In this document: positions 1-7,055 of the stretch, in pieces | Layout of the letters: every line of letters begins with the position of its first letter | Position numbering within the stretch: position 1 is the stretch's first letter | NCBI GenBank assembly: GCA_937910905.1 | Contig: CALEPV010000034.1 | Location: 1 to 22,119, forward strand | Direction of reading: 5' to 3' | DNA: 22,119 nucleotides | DNA from: an uncultured Prevotellaceae bacterium | GTDB taxonomy: Bacteria > Bacteroidota > Bacteroidia > Bacteroidales > Bacteroidaceae | Made by a program: the position numbers and the translations under genes | The notes under the pieces: model-generated | What the model was told of the DNA's origin: nothing | What the model saw: only the letters and a program-made list of their open reading frames with translations | Database searches by the model: none

Positions 1-94
1 TGCTCGAAACAAATACCAATCTGACATAAATCCTAATGACCGATTTGGGTTAATAATCTCCCCGTGAGATGCCGCAGATGTCGCCAAAAGTCCG

Positions 95-102
95 TACCTT
101 TG
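95..102 (+). promoter_or_regulatory. Bacteroidetes-type -7 element (TACCTTTG) for the nucleoside kinase gene
   Basis: The octamer TACCTTTG matches the Bacteroidetes primary sigma factor -7 consensus TAnnTTTG and lies 44 bases before the ATG at 147. I do not see a good -33 TTTG at the expected 19-21 base spacing, so this is a half-supported promoter. The rest of 1-146 contains no gene that I can support. Confidence 0.5.
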
Positions 103-146
103 AACCGCCACGACGATAACACATCCTCTCGCCGAGGCCACCAGAT

Positions 147-1826
147 ATGCTCCAGATACGCTGCAGAAACAACAATGTGACCAGAGAATTCCCGGAGGGG
201 ACATTGCTCCTCGACGTATACAAGTCATTTGCCGATGAGCTGAAGATGCCGTTTCCTGTGGTGTCGGCCAAGGTGAACAACACATCGCAAGGACTGAAGT
301 TCCGTCTCTACCAGAACCGCGACGTGGAGTTCCTTGATGCCCGTAGCGGCTCGGGCCACAGGGTTTACGTCCGCTCGCTGTGCTTTGTACTGTACAAGGC
401 TGCCTGCGATGTCTTCCCAGGCAGCAAGCTGTTCATTGAGCATCAGCTGTCGAGAGGCTACTACTGCAACTTCAAGAAGCGCGACCAGAAGGAACTGACC
501 GAGGACGACGTTACAAGCATACGCCTCCGCATGGGCGAGATTATAGCCCAGGATATGCCTTTCCACCGCTTCGAGGCTACGACGGAGGATGCCCTGCGCG
601 AATTCCGCGAGCGTGGCTTTGCCGACAAGGTGAAGCTCCTGGAGACCAGCGGACAGCTCTATACCGACTACTACAAGCTGGACGACGTGGTGGACTACTA
701 CTACGGGCCGCTGCTTCCGTCGGCAGGCTATCTGGGCGTATGGGCACTGGAGCCGTACGACAAGGGTATGCTGCTGCGCGTGCCCGACCGCCACAACCCG
801 CTGCAGCTGGGCGAGATGGAGGCACAGCCCAAGACCTTCGAGATGCTGGCAGAGAAGGTGCGCTGGGACATCATCATGCGCCTGTCCAACGCCGGCGACG
901 TGAACAAGGCTGTGCTGAAAGGCCACGCATCGGAGCTGATACAGGTCAGCGAGGCGCTACAGGAGAAGAAGATTGTGCAGATAGCCGAGGACATAGACCG
1001 CCGTTTCCGCGACAAGGACCACCCCATACGCCTCGTGCTGATAACCGGGCCGTCCAGCTCAGGCAAGACCACCTTCTGCAAGCGCCTGAGCATACAGCTG
1101 CTGGCGTGCGGGCTGCGACCTATGTCGTTCTCCACCGACGACTACTTCGTGAACCGCATTGACACCCCGCTGCTGCCCAACGGACAGTACGACTTCGACA
1201 ACATAAAAGCCGTGGATACCGACCTGCTCACCGACCACCTGTCGCGGCTGCTGAGCGGCGAGCGTGTGGAGGTGCCGCAGTACAACTTCACCACCGGCCT
1301 GCGCGAGATGAGCGGCAAGTACCTGCGCCTGCACAGCGACTGCGTGCTGATAGTCGAGGGCATACATGCGCTGAACCCCATGCTGACCAGCGGCATCGCA
1401 GGCAGCCTCAAGTACAAGATCTTCGTCTCTGCCCTGACCAGCATCTCGCTGGACGACCACAACTGGATACCCACCCAGGACAACCGCCTGCTGCGCCGCA
1501 TCATCCGCGACTACAACAAGGGCGCCTTCACCGCCCGCGAGACCATCAGCCATTGGGACAACGTGTGCGACGCCGAGGAGAAATGGATACAACCCTATCA
1601 AGAGCAGGCCGACGTGATGTTCAACTCCGCACTCAACATCGAGTTCGCCGTCCTGCGCACCCACGCCGAAATCATCCTTGCCACCGTGCCAAAGAACTGC
1701 CCCGAGTACAGCGAGGCTCACCGCCTGCTGAAGTTCATACACTACTTCATACCCGTAAGCGACAAGGAGATACCTCCCACATCCATCATGCGCGAGTTCG
1801 TAGGTGGCAGCAGCTTCAAGTACTGA
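147..1826 (+). CDS. Nucleoside (uridine) kinase with N-terminal TGS-like domain
   Basis: This 559-residue protein has a P-loop kinase domain of the uridine kinase/phosphoribulokinase family and probably phosphorylates uridine, cytidine or a related nucleoside in the cytoplasm. The Walker A motif GPSSSGKTTF is near residues 299-308, and a hydrophobic strand ending in VEGIHALNP is near residue 400. The first 60 or so residues resemble the TGS domain of threonyl-tRNA synthetase, followed by a region like the second additional domain of that enzyme. This arrangement and length are typical of the Bacteroidetes nucleoside kinases, which are much longer than the roughly 210-residue E. coli Udk. The start at 147 is the first in-frame ATG and follows a -7 promoter element. 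No Shine-Dalgarno is obvious, as is common in this phylum. The exact substrate is inferred. The gene stands alone and faces the glycine cleavage operon. Confidence 0.88.
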   Translation: MLQIRCRNNNVTREFPEGTLLLDVYKSFADELKMPFPVVSAKVNNTSQGLKFRLYQNRDVEFLDARSGSGHRVYVRSLCFVLYKAACDVFPGSKLFIEHQLSRGYYCNFKKRDQKELTEDDVTSIRLRMGEIIAQDMPFHRFEATTEDALREFRERGFADKVKLLETSGQLYTDYYKLDDVVDYYYGPLLPSAGYLGVWALEPYDKGMLLRVPDRHNPLQLGEMEAQPKTFEMLAEKVRWDIIMRLSNAGDVNKAVLKGHASELIQVSEALQEKKIVQIAEDIDRRFRDKDHPIRLVLITGPSSSGKTTFCKRLSIQLLACGLRPMSFSTDDYFVNRIDTPLLPNGQYDFDNIKAVDTDLLTDHLSRLLSGERVEVPQYNFTTGLREMSGKYLRLHSDCVLIVEGIHALNPMLTSGIAGSLKYKIFVSALTSISLDDHNWIPTQDNRLLRRIIRDYNKGAFTARETISHWDNVCDAEEKWIQPYQEQADVMFNSALNIEFAVLRTHAEIILATVPKNCPEYSEAHRLLKFIHYFIPVSDKEIPPTSIMREFVGGSSFKY

Positions 1827-1844
1827 CCCGCATAGCTAATCACA

Positions 1845-1952
1845 CTATGCGTCTGGCATTTCAACGAACTCCTTCATTCGTACGACAGAAACACGAGGAA
1901 AGTCCACATATTGCAGTGGACGGAAATGTTTGTCATCAGAAACAATGCGCAT
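1845..1952 (-). pseudogene. Probable C-terminal remnant of a PIN-domain protein
   Basis: On the minus strand a 35-codon frame (ATG at 1952, TAG at 1845) reads MRIVSDDKHF, then about ten residues, then VDFPRV and KEFVEM. The pattern [IV]-[VT]-[ST]-D-D-K-H-F, then a hydrophobic stretch and a terminal EF, resembles the end of PIN-domain ribonucleases (VapC-like toxins). The active-site N-terminal and central parts are missing: the same frame runs back only to a TGA inside the 3' end of lpdA. I read it as a decayed gene end in a 148-base gap between convergent genes. A 7-bp inverted repeat (CGCATAG/CTATGCG, 1829-1851) overlaps its 3' end and could serve as a weak terminator. The match rests on a short stretch recognised by eye. 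Confidence 0.4.
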
Positions 1953-1974
1953 AGCAATCAATAATTGTTCATTA

Positions 1975-3312
1975 CTACGTCAGCTCGGTGAGTATCTCCG
2001 ACAGCGTGGGGTGGATGTGGACGGTGTCGCGTAGCTGCTGGAGTGTGCCTTGGCGGTTCATCAGAGTGGCTACTTCCTGCACCATGTCGGAAGCGTGAGC
2101 ACCGAGGATGTGGCAGCCGAGGATGCGGTCTTGTTCATCGGTGAACAGCTTCACGATGCCTTCGGTCTCGTTGATGGCCAAAGCCTTGCCGTTGGAGCGG
2201 TAGTAACCCTTGTGGGTGGTGAATATCGTACTGGCTTCCTTCAGCTGCTCCTCCGTGAGACCTACGCAGGCGGCTTCGGGTTGGGTGAACACGGCCGCAG
2301 GCATGATGTCGAGGTTGATGTCGTCCTTGCGGCCAAGGATGTGGTTCACCACGCGCAGGCCCTGATAGGTGGCGGCATGGGCGAGCATCTGTCGGCCATT
2401 GACATCACCTATGGCATAGATGCCTGACACGTTTGTCTCGAAGGTGTCGGGGTTGACTACTATACCGCGGCGGTCACACTCCACGCCAGCATCTTCCAGC
2501 CCCAAGCCCTCAACATTGGCGGCACGTCCCGTAGCCACCAGCACGAGGTCGGCATCCACCGTGACTTCCTTGCCTTTCTTCTGATAGCTGACATGCAGGC
2601 AACCGTCCCGCGTGATGCTCTGCACACCGCTCTGCATACTGAACTCCACGCCTCGCTTCTCCAACAGCTTGCGCAGACGCTTGGCTATGTCGCCGTCCAT
2701 TGCAGGCAGGCATTCCTTCTGGAACTCTATCACCGTCACCTCCGAGCCGAGGCTGCGGAAGATGTTGGCAAACTCCAGCCCTATCACACCAGCTCCGATG
2801 ATAACCAGCCGCTGTGGCTGCCTGTCGATGGACAGCAGTTCGGTTGATGTCACCACACCCTCTATACCTATGCCGTCTATGGGCGGCATCTTGGCTCGAG
2901 AGCCAGTGGCAATGATGATGTGCGGAGCTGTGAATGAAGCATCAGCAGAACAAGCCCCACCCCCTTCCTCACTTACATTTACCACTACCGTATGCCTGTC
3001 CTTCAGTCTGGCTGTGCCGCGCACAAACGTTATGCCGGGTTGCTGCATCAGCTGCTCCACGCCGCCGCGCAACTGCTCCACTATAGCCTGCTTGCGCTGC
3101 ATCATAGCAGCGAAGCAGGCATGCACACCCAGTGCAGCTAGCTCGGCATCGTGGCACAGTGCCTTGGTCGGTATGCAGCCGCTGTTCAGGCATGTACCTC
3201 CTGCCTCTGCGCGCTCTATTATGGTCACACTCATGCCGTGCTGTGCAGCGTAGGCTGCAGTCCTGTAGCCACCAGGGCCGCTACCTATGATGATGATGTC
3301 GTAGTTATTCAT
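1975..3312 (-). CDS. lpdA: Dihydrolipoyl dehydrogenase (L-protein of the glycine cleavage system)
   Basis: This is an FAD-dependent disulfide oxidoreductase that reoxidises the dihydrolipoyl arm of GcvH and passes electrons to NAD+. The N-terminal FAD-binding motif GSGPGGY is at residues 10-16. The redox-active disulfide CLNSGC (Cys41, Cys46) and a second dinucleotide motif (GAGVIGLEF) in the NAD domain are intact. The C-terminal HIHPTLSE holds the His-Glu pair (His434, Glu439) of the dimer active site. At 445 residues it is slightly shorter than most family members. A glycine-rich stretch, SEEGGGACSADAS (about 114-126), looks like a small insert before the conserved IIIATGS and might come from a repeat. 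The gene is last in the operon, 100 bases after gcvPB, which suggests dedicated use by glycine cleavage, although such enzymes can also serve 2-oxoacid dehydrogenases. Confidence 0.93.
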   Translation of the reverse strand: MNNYDIIIIGSGPGGYRTAAYAAQHGMSVTIIERAEAGGTCLNSGCIPTKALCHDAELAALGVHACFAAMMQRKQAIVEQLRGGVEQLMQQPGITFVRGTARLKDRHTVVVNVSEEGGGACSADASFTAPHIIIATGSRAKMPPIDGIGIEGVVTSTELLSIDRQPQRLVIIGAGVIGLEFANIFRSLGSEVTVIEFQKECLPAMDGDIAKRLRKLLEKRGVEFSMQSGVQSITRDGCLHVSYQKKGKEVTVDADLVLVATGRAANVEGLGLEDAGVECDRRGIVVNPDTFETNVSGIYAIGDVNGRQMLAHAATYQGLRVVNHILGRKDDINLDIMPAAVFTQPEAACVGLTEEQLKEASTIFTTHKGYYRSNGKALAINETEGIVKLFTDEQDRILGCHILGAHASDMVQEVATLMNRQGTLQQLRDTVHIHPTLSEILTELT

Positions 3313-3340
3313 AGCCCTGATATTAATGGTTTATCGCGTG

Positions 3341-3348
3341 CAAAAATA
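3341..3348 (-). promoter_or_regulatory. Possible -7 element (TATTTTTG) upstream of lpdA
   Basis: Read on the minus strand, 3348-3341 is TATTTTTG, matching TAnnTTTG, and lies about 30 bases before the lpdA start. A TTTG on the same strand lies upstream at 3376-3373, with a spacing of 24 rather than 19-21, so the match is imperfect. It would let lpdA be transcribed separately from gcvPB. Confidence 0.35.
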
Positions 3349-3400
3349 CATATAGTTTTCCGGATAGAAGAGCAAATCGTGTCGAAGTTTTAGTGTGGCT

Positions 3401-3426
3401 GGTCACACGCAGTTATGCATGTGACC
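3401..3426 (-). terminator. Hairpin over the gcvPB stop codon
   Basis: GGTCACA (3401-3407) pairs with TGTGACC (3420-3426). GCA/TGC continues the stem after one mismatch, leaving a 4-base loop. The hairpin covers the gcvPB stop codon. No U-tract follows on the minus strand, so it may attenuate transcription or protect the mRNA end rather than act as a strong terminator ahead of lpdA. Confidence 0.3.
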
Positions 3427-5074
3427 CGTTATTGCATTTCCGATAGGTCAGTATGGCTTGCTTGGCAGCCAGTACGTCGTCCACGCGCCCGATGGGGGTG
3501 GTATGAGGTGCTGTCTTGACTGTTTCGGGGTCTGTCTTGGCCTCCTTTGCAATCTGGCGCATCACGGCGATGAAGCTGTCTATAGTTTCGAGGCTCTCAC
3601 TCTCTGTGGGCTCTATCATCAGCGACTCGTGGAAGAGCAACGGGAAGTAGATGGTCGGAGCATGGAAGCCGTAGTCAAGCAGCCGTTTGGCCACATCCAT
3701 AGTGGTGACACCTGTACTCTTGTCCTTCAAGCCATCGAATACGAACTCGTGTTTGTTCAAGCCGCCGATAGGCAGTTCATACACATCCTTCAGCCGATGC
3801 TTGATATATGTGGCGTTCAGGGTGGCAAGCGGGCCGACATGCTTGATGTTCTCACGTCCGAGGCTGAGTATGTAGGCATAGGCTTTGATGATGACGGCGA
3901 AGTTGCCGAAGAAGGTGCCTATGGCAAAAGCCCTCTCCCGACCATTCTTTGCAAGCAAAGCGTCCCAGAGGGCCGAGCACCCGCTAACGCGCCCATTCCC
4001 GACCTGCGGTCGCCTACCCGTTGCCTTTCCCGTAGCCTTTCCTCCAAGGGGGAGGAGTCCTAAACCTTTGGCCTTGCCCCAATCCACGATGAAGCTCTCC
4101 CCATTGGGTGTCAAGCTACCGCCATCCCCCACCGAGGGATTACAGGGGGCTTCCACGACCCTTGGATAGGGCAGAAACTGCTCCAGTCCCTTGCGCACAC
4201 CTACGGGTCCGCTACCGGGACCGCCACCACCATGAGGGGTGGAGAAGGTCTTGTGCAGGTTGATGTGCATCACGTCGAAGCCCATGTCGCCAGGACGACA
4301 AGTGCCGAGCAACGGGTTGAGGTTAGCTCCATCATAGTACATCAGGCCGCCGGCCTCGTGAACCATAGCGGTGATGTCCAGCACACGCGGCTCGAAGATG
4401 CCGAGTGTGTTGGGGTTGGTCATCATCATGGCGCACACCTCCGGGCCTATCGCAGCAAGTAGCTCGCGCAGATGGTCAACATCCACGGTGCCGTCGCTAA
4501 GGCTCTTCACCTCCACCACCTCAAGGCCGCACACGGCTGCCGATGCGGGGTTGGTACCGTGGGCAGAGTCGGGAATCAGCACCTTTGTGCGGGCTGTGTC
4601 GCCACGACTCTCGTGGTAGGCGCGGATGACCATTAGGCCCGTCAGCTCGCCGTGGGCACCCGCACAGGGGTTGAGCGTGAACTCGCTCAAGCCTGCCAGC
4701 TCAGCAAGCGACTGCTGCAGCTCGTAGTAGATGCGCAGCAAGCCCTGGCTGTACTTCACTGGCTGCATGGGGTGGGCAGCGGCGAAGGCTGGGATAGAGG
4801 CTATCTCCTCATTGATGACGGGGTTATACTTCATGGTGCATGAGCCGAGCGGGTAGAAACCGTCGTTCACACCGAAGTTGTTATGACTGAGGTTGGTGTA
4901 GTGGCGCACTACAGTCAGCTCGTCGCACTCTGGCAGCTCGGCCTCCTTCTCACGCAGCAGAACTGCTGGCAGCTCGGCGGTGGTATGCTGGTAACTGTTC
5001 CGAGGCAGTGAGTAGCCGCGTCGTCCAGCGTGTGACAACTCAAATATCAGGTTGCCGTAAAGTCTGTTGTTCAT
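3413..5074 (-). CDS. gcvPB: Glycine dehydrogenase (decarboxylating) subunit 2, with a repeat-derived insert
   Basis: This is the PLP-binding half of the split P-protein, which decarboxylates glycine and loads the aminomethyl group on lipoyl-GcvH. The PLP lysine lies in INLHKTFSTPHGGGGPGSGP (Lys275), and LNPCAGAHGE and IPDSAHGTNPASA are conserved upstream. It has 553 residues against roughly 480-490 for the family. The excess is mostly one block of about 49 residues (around 336-384, rich in Gly, Arg and Ala) between the conserved FIVDWG and the IGTFFGNFAV helix start. A smaller block (around 308-327, EAPCNPSVGD...) lies just before it. Both map to palindromic or GC-rich repeat DNA (see repeat entries). 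The frame is open throughout, so the protein may still work with a surface loop, but I cannot show that. The ATG overlaps the gcvPA stop as ATGA, indicating translational coupling. Confidence 0.93.
   Translation of the reverse strand: MNNRLYGNLIFELSHAGRRGYSLPRNSYQHTTAELPAVLLREKEAELPECDELTVVRHYTNLSHNNFGVNDGFYPLGSCTMKYNPVINEEIASIPAFAAAHPMQPVKYSQGLLRIYYELQQSLAELAGLSEFTLNPCAGAHGELTGLMVIRAYHESRGDTARTKVLIPDSAHGTNPASAAVCGLEVVEVKSLSDGTVDVDHLRELLAAIGPEVCAMMMTNPNTLGIFEPRVLDITAMVHEAGGLMYYDGANLNPLLGTCRPGDMGFDVMHINLHKTFSTPHGGGGPGSGPVGVRKGLEQFLPYPRVVEAPCNPSVGDGGSLTPNGESFIVDWGKAKGLGLLPLGGKATGKATGRRPQVGNGRVSGCSALWDALLAKNGRERAFAIGTFFGNFAVIIKAYAYILSLGRENIKHVGPLATLNATYIKHRLKDVYELPIGGLNKHEFVFDGLKDKSTGVTTMDVAKRLLDYGFHAPTIYFPLLFHESLMIEPTESESLETIDSFIAVMRQIAKEAKTDPETVKTAPHTTPIGRVDDVLAAKQAILTYRKCNNGSHA
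3923..4066 (-). repeat. In-frame GC-rich repeat insertion within gcvPB
   Basis: About 144 bases (exactly divisible by three, edges approximate) are absent from what I know of the GcvPB family. The segment contains CTTTGCAAGCAAAG (3949-3962), a short palindrome, and inverted words such as CGACCTGCGGTCG. Near 4041-4059 it has the CCTCC...GGGGGAGGAG motif, which resembles the GC-rich hairpin between mutA and mutB. It is translated in frame without a stop. I infer a mobile palindromic element of the kind that can insert inside coding genes. Confidence 0.6.
4123..4156 (-). repeat. Copy A of a 34-bp repeat shared by gcvPB and gcvPA
   Basis: This 34-base stretch aligns without gaps to 5163-5196 in gcvPA, with 30 of 34 bases identical and all four differences transitions. 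Both copies have a CCCCC...GGGGG hairpin-forming core. In gcvPB it encodes VEAPCNPSVGD, just before the non-conserved segment leading to FIVDWG. Confidence 0.75.
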
Positions 5075-6438
5075 GCTTGCTCCTCCTCAAAACGTTTGAT
5101 GATACTTACCAAGGTGTCTATCTCTCCACGTGTGCGCTGCTCCGTGACAGCCACCATTAGAACATCCCCCACTGGGGAATTATAGGGGGCTTCCACCTTC
5201 ACGCCGGCGAGGAAACCTTGTTCAGCACAGTAGCCGATGATGGCATCCACGCTGTGGCTTCCCTTATAGGTCAGGCATACCTCATTGAAGAAAGGCTTGT
5301 CGGGGAAGGTGAAGCTAAACGCACCTGTCTGCACGAGCTGTTCGGCGAGATAGTGTGCACCGCCATAGCTCAGTTCTGCTGCTTCGCGAAGTCCCTTGCG
5401 ACCCATGAGCGACATGTAGATGGTCACATACAGAGCCATCAGGCTCTGGTTGGAGCATATATTAGAGGTGGCTTTCTGGCGACGAATGTGCTGCTCGCGG
5501 GCTTGCAGCGTCAGCACGAAGGCTCGCTGCTCGCGGTTGTCGCGGGTCAAGCCCACTATGCGGCCGGGCATCTTGCGCATCAGTTTCTCATTGACGCACA
5601 TATAACCCAAGCCGTGACCGCCGAAGCTCACTGGAATACCGAGGCTCTGTGCCTCGCCCACAGCTATGTCGGCCCCCCACTCAGCGGGCGTGCGCAGCAC
5701 GGCGAGGTCAGCAGCCACGCTGTTCACCACGAAGAGTGCTTTCTGCGCATGAACGGCATCGGCCACGCCCGTGAAGTCCTCAACAATACCGTAGTAGTTC
5801 GGCTGCTGAACTATCACGCCTGCAACGTCATTCAGGGCAGAGAGCTGAGAATTGAGAGTTGAGAGGTCAGTCACTCCCTCCTTGGCGGGAACTACTTGCA
5901 GATCGATGCCGTGGAAGTGGGCGTAGGTCTCAACCGCCCGCAGCACCTTGGGGTCAACGGTAGCGGAGATCAGCACGCGGTTTGCTTTCTTGGCAGCTGC
6001 CACGCACATCATGGCGGCCTCGGCAGTGGCGGTGGCACCGTCGTACATCGAGGCGTTCGAGATGTTCATGCCGGTTAGCTCGGCCATCATGGACTGGTAC
6101 TCGAAGATGTAATGTAATGTGCCTTGCGAAATCTCAGCCTGATAGGGCGTGTAGCTCGTGAGAAACTCGGAGCGCTGAATGATGTTCTGCACCACGGCAG
6201 GTGCGTAGTGGTCGTACCATCCGGCACCGGCGAAGCAGGTCAGGCGCGGTGTCTGTGCAGCAAGGCTACAGAAGTAGTTGCGCAGCTCCACCTCCGACAT
6301 AGCTTCGGGCAGGTTGTAGTCGCGACGCAGCCTCACAGCCTCCGGCACATCTGCATAGAGGTCATCGAGGCTCTTCACGCCAGCGACATCGAGCATCTGC
6401 TGGATGTCACTTTCTGTATGAGGAAAGTAATTATGCAT
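5071..6438 (-). CDS. gcvPA: Glycine dehydrogenase (decarboxylating) subunit 1
   Basis: This is the N-terminal half of the split P-protein, which forms a heterotetramer with GcvPB. Typical motifs are FAGAGWYDHYAPAV, SEFLTSYTPYQAEISQGTL, NASMYDGATATAEA and FGGHGLGYM. I chose the ATG at 6438 (MHNYFPHTES, 455 residues), which overlaps the gcvH stop by 8 bases and matches the usual N-terminus. An upstream in-frame ATG at 6468 would add ten residues but lies inside gcvH. Two stretches look repeat-derived: STLNSQLSAL (near residue 195) and VEAPYNSPVGD (near residue 417). The second is nearly the same DNA as a segment in gcvPB. Total length stays close to the family norm, so these seem to have replaced rather than lengthened existing loops. 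Confidence 0.95.
   Translation of the reverse strand: MHNYFPHTESDIQQMLDVAGVKSLDDLYADVPEAVRLRRDYNLPEAMSEVELRNYFCSLAAQTPRLTCFAGAGWYDHYAPAVVQNIIQRSEFLTSYTPYQAEISQGTLHYIFEYQSMMAELTGMNISNASMYDGATATAEAAMMCVAAAKKANRVLISATVDPKVLRAVETYAHFHGIDLQVVPAKEGVTDLSTLNSQLSALNDVAGVIVQQPNYYGIVEDFTGVADAVHAQKALFVVNSVAADLAVLRTPAEWGADIAVGEAQSLGIPVSFGGHGLGYMCVNEKLMRKMPGRIVGLTRDNREQRAFVLTLQAREQHIRRQKATSNICSNQSLMALYVTIYMSLMGRKGLREAAELSYGGAHYLAEQLVQTGAFSFTFPDKPFFNEVCLTYKGSHSVDAIIGYCAEQGFLAGVKVEAPYNSPVGDVLMVAVTEQRTRGEIDTLVSIIKRFEEEQA
5163..5196 (-). repeat. Copy B of the 34-bp repeat, inside gcvPA
   Basis: This copy matches 4123-4156 at 30 of 34 bases in the same orientation and the same reading frame, and encodes VEAPYNSPVGD. 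The core can fold through CCCCC/GGGGG and CCCC/GGGG pairs. The surrounding gcvPA sequence shows no other resemblance to gcvPB. Confidence 0.75.
5839..5866 (-). repeat. Low-complexity CTCAATTCTCA-type repeat inside gcvPA
   Basis: On the minus strand this reads as imperfect repeats of TCTCAACTCTCAATTCTCAG, encoding the degenerate peptide STLNSQLSAL. Similar short repeats built on CTCAATTCTCA are familiar from intergenic regions of Prevotella-like genomes (from memory). Here it falls in the variable segment between KEGVTD and DVAGVIVQQPN. Confidence 0.45.
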
Positions 6439-6814
6439 TCTCGCAGTGTGCTTTGTATGCTTCAACATCCATCAGCTCGTCCAGCTCGGTAGGGTCAGAC
6501 ATCTGAACCTTGATAATCCAGTTCTCGAATGCGTCCTGGTTGAGCAGCTCGGGCTGGTCTTCGAGAGCCTCGTTGATCTCGACCACGGTGCCGCTGACTG
6601 GGCTGATGAGGTCGCTGGCGGCCTTGACGCTCTCCACAGCGCCGAACTCCTCGCCTGCTGTTACCTCGTCGTCAACCTCGGGCATATCGACATATACGAT
6701 GTTGCCGAGTGCGTGCTGTGCATAGTCGGTGATACCAATGTAGGCGAACTGGCCTTCTACTCTTACATACTCATGCGACTCGCTGTAGCGGAGTCCTGAT
6801 TGATAGTTTGACAT
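6431..6814 (-). CDS. gcvH: Glycine cleavage system H protein
   Basis: This is the 127-residue lipoyl carrier that shuttles the aminomethyl group between P, T and L proteins. The lipoyl-lysine motif ESVKAASD places the modified residue at Lys64, inside the expected hybrid-motif fold with conserved GNIVYVDMPEVD before it and SPVSGTVVEIN after it. The length is normal. Its stop overlaps the gcvPA start by 8 bases, so the two are probably translationally coupled. It is separated from the upstream gcvT by about 220 bases filled with palindromic repeats, and no clear TAnnTTTG promoter is visible in that gap. Lipoylation is likely done by the ligase encoded at the head of the same locus. Confidence 0.97.
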   Translation of the reverse strand: MSNYQSGLRYSESHEYVRVEGQFAYIGITDYAQHALGNIVYVDMPEVDDEVTAGEEFGAVESVKAASDLISPVSGTVVEINEALEDQPELLNQDAFENWIIKVQMSDPTELDELMDVEAYKAHCENA

Positions 6815-6865
6815 AATAAATAAAGGGGTGTGGGGGGTTATGTATTAACGGGATGTACCCGCCGT

Positions 6866-7055
6866 CGCCCTGTAAGGGCGGCATAAAAAACTCTTTTGCC
6901 CTTACAGGGCGGTGTTCTTGGGGAAACATCTGTACCCAGGACGTTGCCCTGGGCTGGGGTTATCATCGGCCTTATCGGTCGGCGAGGCTCTCGAACCGCA
7001 GGCCGTTAATACAGGGACAAGTCCCTGTGCTGGGTTCTTTAGCCCCTATGGGGCT
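6866..7055. repeat. Cluster of distinct palindromic repeats between gcvH and gcvT
   Basis: The 224-base gap contains several separate inverted repeats. A perfect 14-base pair of arms (6866-6879 with 6898-6911, core CGCCCTGTAAGGGC) is followed by CCCAGG/CCTGGG (6935-6940, 6948-6953), ACAGGGAC/GTCCCTGT (7011-7018, 7021-7028) and AGCCCC/GGGGCT (7041-7046, 7050-7055). Such mixed clusters resemble REP/BIME-like intergenic arrays. The last palindrome runs into gcvT and supplies its final codons and its stop. In RNA these stems could stabilise the upstream gcvT message or reduce read-through into gcvH. Confidence 0.8.

Noticed and set aside
225..926. 233-codon frame antisense to the nucleoside kinase gene
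   Set aside because: It is a shadow of the kinase frame with no motif, no promoter and no start context.
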